Positions 62,638 through 64,000 of a DNA stretch of 64,000 nucleotides are shown piece by piece. Within the stretch, counting starts at the first letter, position 1. Each line of letters starts with the position of its first letter. The translations under genes and the position numbers were made by a program. Source of the DNA: Mongoliibacter ruber (GTDB lineage Bacteria; Bacteroidota; Bacteroidia; Cytophagales; Cyclobacteriaceae). The stretch is from positions 171,030 to 235,029 of the forward strand of contig NZ_PVTR01000009.1 of NCBI RefSeq assembly GCF_003003005.1, given 5' to 3'. The notes below the pieces were generated by a model, which saw only the letters and a list, made by a program, of their open reading frames with translations, did not search any database and was not told where the DNA came from.

Positions 62638-63495
62638 TTATAAGGCAATTTTATTAATTGTTTTTCCGAACTGTTCAGGTGAAAGGTATCCAAGTGAGGA
62701 GTGTCTCCTGATCCTGTTATACCAGATTTCAATGAATTCGAAAATTATTTGCTTTGCCTGGGCTATTGAATCGTATTTACGGTAACCTGTTTCCGATTTC
62801 AGGATCTTAAAGAAGTTTTCTGCCACTGCATTGTCCCAGCAGTTTGCTTTTCTGCTCATACTCTGGCTTACTTTCTCGGGATCTAGTTCTTTTCTGAATT
62901 CAAAGCAGGCATACTGTACCCCCCTGTCCGAATGAAAAACCAGCCCTCTGAAAAAAGGCCTGTTGATCTGGGCCATTCGCCATGCGGGTATAACAGTGTT
63001 CTCCGCATGCATGGTCGTTGACATCGACCACCCGATTATCTTTCGGTCATAAAGGTCCATGATCATGGTCAGGTAAAGCCATCCCTCTTCTGTCCTGATG
63101 TAGGTAATGTCCGATACCCATGATTTCGCAGGGCCATCAGGGCTGAAGTTCCTGTCAAGCAAGTTCGGATTGATTTTGAAACCATGATTGGAATCAGTGG
63201 TGCAGACCCTGAACTTCCTCGATATCACACTCCTGATCCCGTTTGCCCTCATTATTCTGGCAACCCTTGGTCTGGACACTGAAAACCCCCTATCCCTCAG
63301 CTCAATGGTTATCTTTGGACTTCCGTATCGACCATTGCTTTGAGTATGTATCTTATCGATTTCAGCCAACAGAAGCTCACGTTCTTGCTCACGTTTGGAA
63401 GGTTTTCTCTTCAGCCAATTGTAATATCCGCTCCTGCTTACATTAAATACCCTGCACATCTTTTCAACAGCAAACTCATGTCTGTGGTCTTTCAT
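62638..63495 (-). CDS. IS3-family transposase OrfB (DDE integrase)
   Basis: The protein has the HTH_21-type start ([20 protein letters not shown]) and the integrase core with the DDE triad: D in WVSDITYI, D in [11 protein letters not shown] and E in [13 protein letters not shown], spaced as in IS3/IS150 relatives. It begins with the ATG that overlaps the orfA stop (ATGA), so translational coupling replaces or supplements the frameshift usual in this family. The frame is intact over 285 residues. Confidence 0.92.
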   Translation of the reverse strand: MKDHRHEFAVEKMCRVFNVSRSGYYNWLKRKPSKREQERELLLAEIDKIHTQSNGRYGSPKITIELRDRGFSVSRPRVARIMRANGIRSVISRKFRVCTTDSNHGFKINPNLLDRNFSPDGPAKSWVSDITYIRTEEGWLYLTMIMDLYDRKIIGWSMSTTMHAENTVIPAWRMAQINRPFFRGLVFHSDRGVQYACFEFRKELDPEKVSQSMSRKANCWDNAVAENFFKILKSETGYRKYDSIAQAKQIIFEFIEIWYNRIRRHSSLGYLSPEQFGKTINKIAL

Positions 63496-63809
63496 GAACC
63501 CGTAGGTTTCCTGTCCCCCCTGGAAAAGATGCTTACCGCCTTTTTTAGGATATCTCTCTCGATTTGGGTTTCGTTCAGTTCCTTCTTAAGAGCAAGTATT
63601 TCCTTTTGCTCATCAGTTAGGTTCTGCTTCCCGTTTCCCGGAAAACTTGTCGCTCCCTCTGATTTGAATTCTCTGGTCCATCTCCTGACCAAATCAGCGC
63701 CTATACCCAACTCCTTGCCTATGGAAGTACTCGTCTTACCACTCAGGTGCAACTCTACAGCCATTCTTTTGAAGGCCTCGTCAAATTTTCTTCTTTCTCT
63801 TTTACTCAT
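63492..63809 (-). CDS. IS3-family transposase OrfA (HTH protein)
   Basis: The protein starts [20 protein letters not shown] and has an HTH ([18 protein letters not shown]) followed by a leucine-zipper-like C-terminus ([19 protein letters not shown]). It binds the element's ends and forms the transposase with OrfB. The ATG at 63809 is preferred to one 13 codons upstream. Its stop codon overlaps the OrfB start. Confidence 0.9.
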   Translation of the reverse strand: MSKRERRKFDEAFKRMAVELHLSGKTSTSIGKELGIGADLVRRWTREFKSEGATSFPGNGKQNLTDEQKEILALKKELNETQIERDILKKAVSIFSRGDRKPTGS

Positions 63810-63866
63810 TGTTCCAAATTTAAGAAATGAGCTTAACTTATTGTCCAATCAAATGTAGCAGGTCCA

Positions 63867-64000
63867 TTGAATTATATTTTGACCACAAAAGTGACAAAAG
63901 TGAACAAAAGGTAGAGGATGTTTACAGTTGTCAATTAAAAAGTTTTTAGGCTATTGATTTGATTTTAATCTCTGAAAAATATCAAGAAAAAGTTTTCAAT
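63867..64000. repeat. Right part of the interrupted 251-bp repeat unit
   Basis: From 63867 the sequence TTGAATTATATTTTGACCAC and onward matches the repeat unit again (for example 61813-61940) up to the window edge. It shows that the IS element sits inside the array, which continues beyond the window. Confidence 0.9.

Larger units (their letters stand above)
62611..63866 (-). mobile_element. IS3-family insertion sequence
   Basis: The element encodes orfA and orfB on the minus strand and lies inside the 251-bp repeat array. The right end reads TGGACCTGCTACATTTGATT (minus strand from 63866). The left end is probably near 62611, where TCCCCCTGACAATTTCGAGG is a partial match; that end is uncertain. 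About 74 bp of unrelated DNA (62537-62610) and a loss of about 29 bp of repeat accompany the insertion, and I cannot see a clean target duplication. Total length of about 1.26 kb fits the family. Confidence 0.75.

Overview
The window looks like a chromosomal segment of a Bacteroidota bacterium, order Cytophagales and most likely family Cyclobacteriaceae (Algoriphagus/Belliella-type). The reasons are two SusC/SusD outer-membrane uptake loci, a bacillithiol gene (bshC), a DUF4834 protein, a zinc-finger-degenerate DksA-like protein, a CarB lacking its C-terminal regulatory domain, almost no Shine-Dalgarno sequences, and promoter elements of the Bacteroidota TTG-N19-TAnnTTTG type. The assignment is inferred from gene content only. 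Most of the window is ordinary housekeeping DNA; the unusual material sits in several intergenic repeat systems and one small island at a tRNA gene.

Layout. 1-2356 (minus strand): an ECF sigma factor, a membrane protein that is probably its anti-sigma partner, a truncated secreted protein and, upstream, a CBS/HEPN-like protein. 2879-8938 (plus): the complete 2-oxoglutarate dehydrogenase set sucA-sucB-lpdA. 9210-15431 (plus): a YidD-TPR-membrane fusion, an envelope protein, a peptide deformylase homologue, an unknown protein, carB and a DUF4834 protein. 15464-17247: a 127-bp tandem repeat array split by one secreted-protein gene. 17240-19427 (minus): an asd and THUMP-like methyltransferase pair. 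19615-24223 (plus): a large lamin-tail-domain surface protein, a 48-residue ORF, a DksA-like protein and scpB. 24230-27402 (minus): SprT-like protein, acidic lipoprotein, der and era. 27603-29493: initiator tRNA-Met with a tRNA-3'-end duplication bracketing a Fic-domain gene, which looks like a minimal integrated island, followed by a nucleotidyltransferase remnant. 29845-36931: a sterol-desaturase-family protein, SusC/SusD pair 1 and a lipoprotein. 38103-42395 (plus): argB-argD-argC-argJ, followed by a 1.1-kb array of palindromic repeats. 43681-49573 (minus): SusC/SusD pair 2 with a third lipoprotein gene. 49984-52207: small proteins and a REP-hairpin field with its putative single-domain Y1 (RAYT) transposase. 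52236-61028: folate cyclo-ligase and bshC (minus), then copA, a glycosyltransferase, a small HMA protein, an M16 peptidase, ispF and mnmD (plus). 61251-64000: a GxxExxY protein followed by a 251-bp repeat array interrupted by an IS3-family element.

How the genes work together. SucA, SucB and Lpd form one complex that feeds succinyl-CoA to the TCA cycle. ArgB, D, C and J form a cyclic acetyl-ornithine route in which ArgJ recycles acetyl groups. Each SusC/SusD pair is a TonB-dependent receptor with its surface lipoprotein lid. CopA and the small HMA protein probably handle copper together. The least explained parts are the 127-bp array, the covarying hairpins after argJ, the REP field around the RAYT gene, the array next to the GxxExxY gene, and the Fic island with its nested operator-like palindrome.
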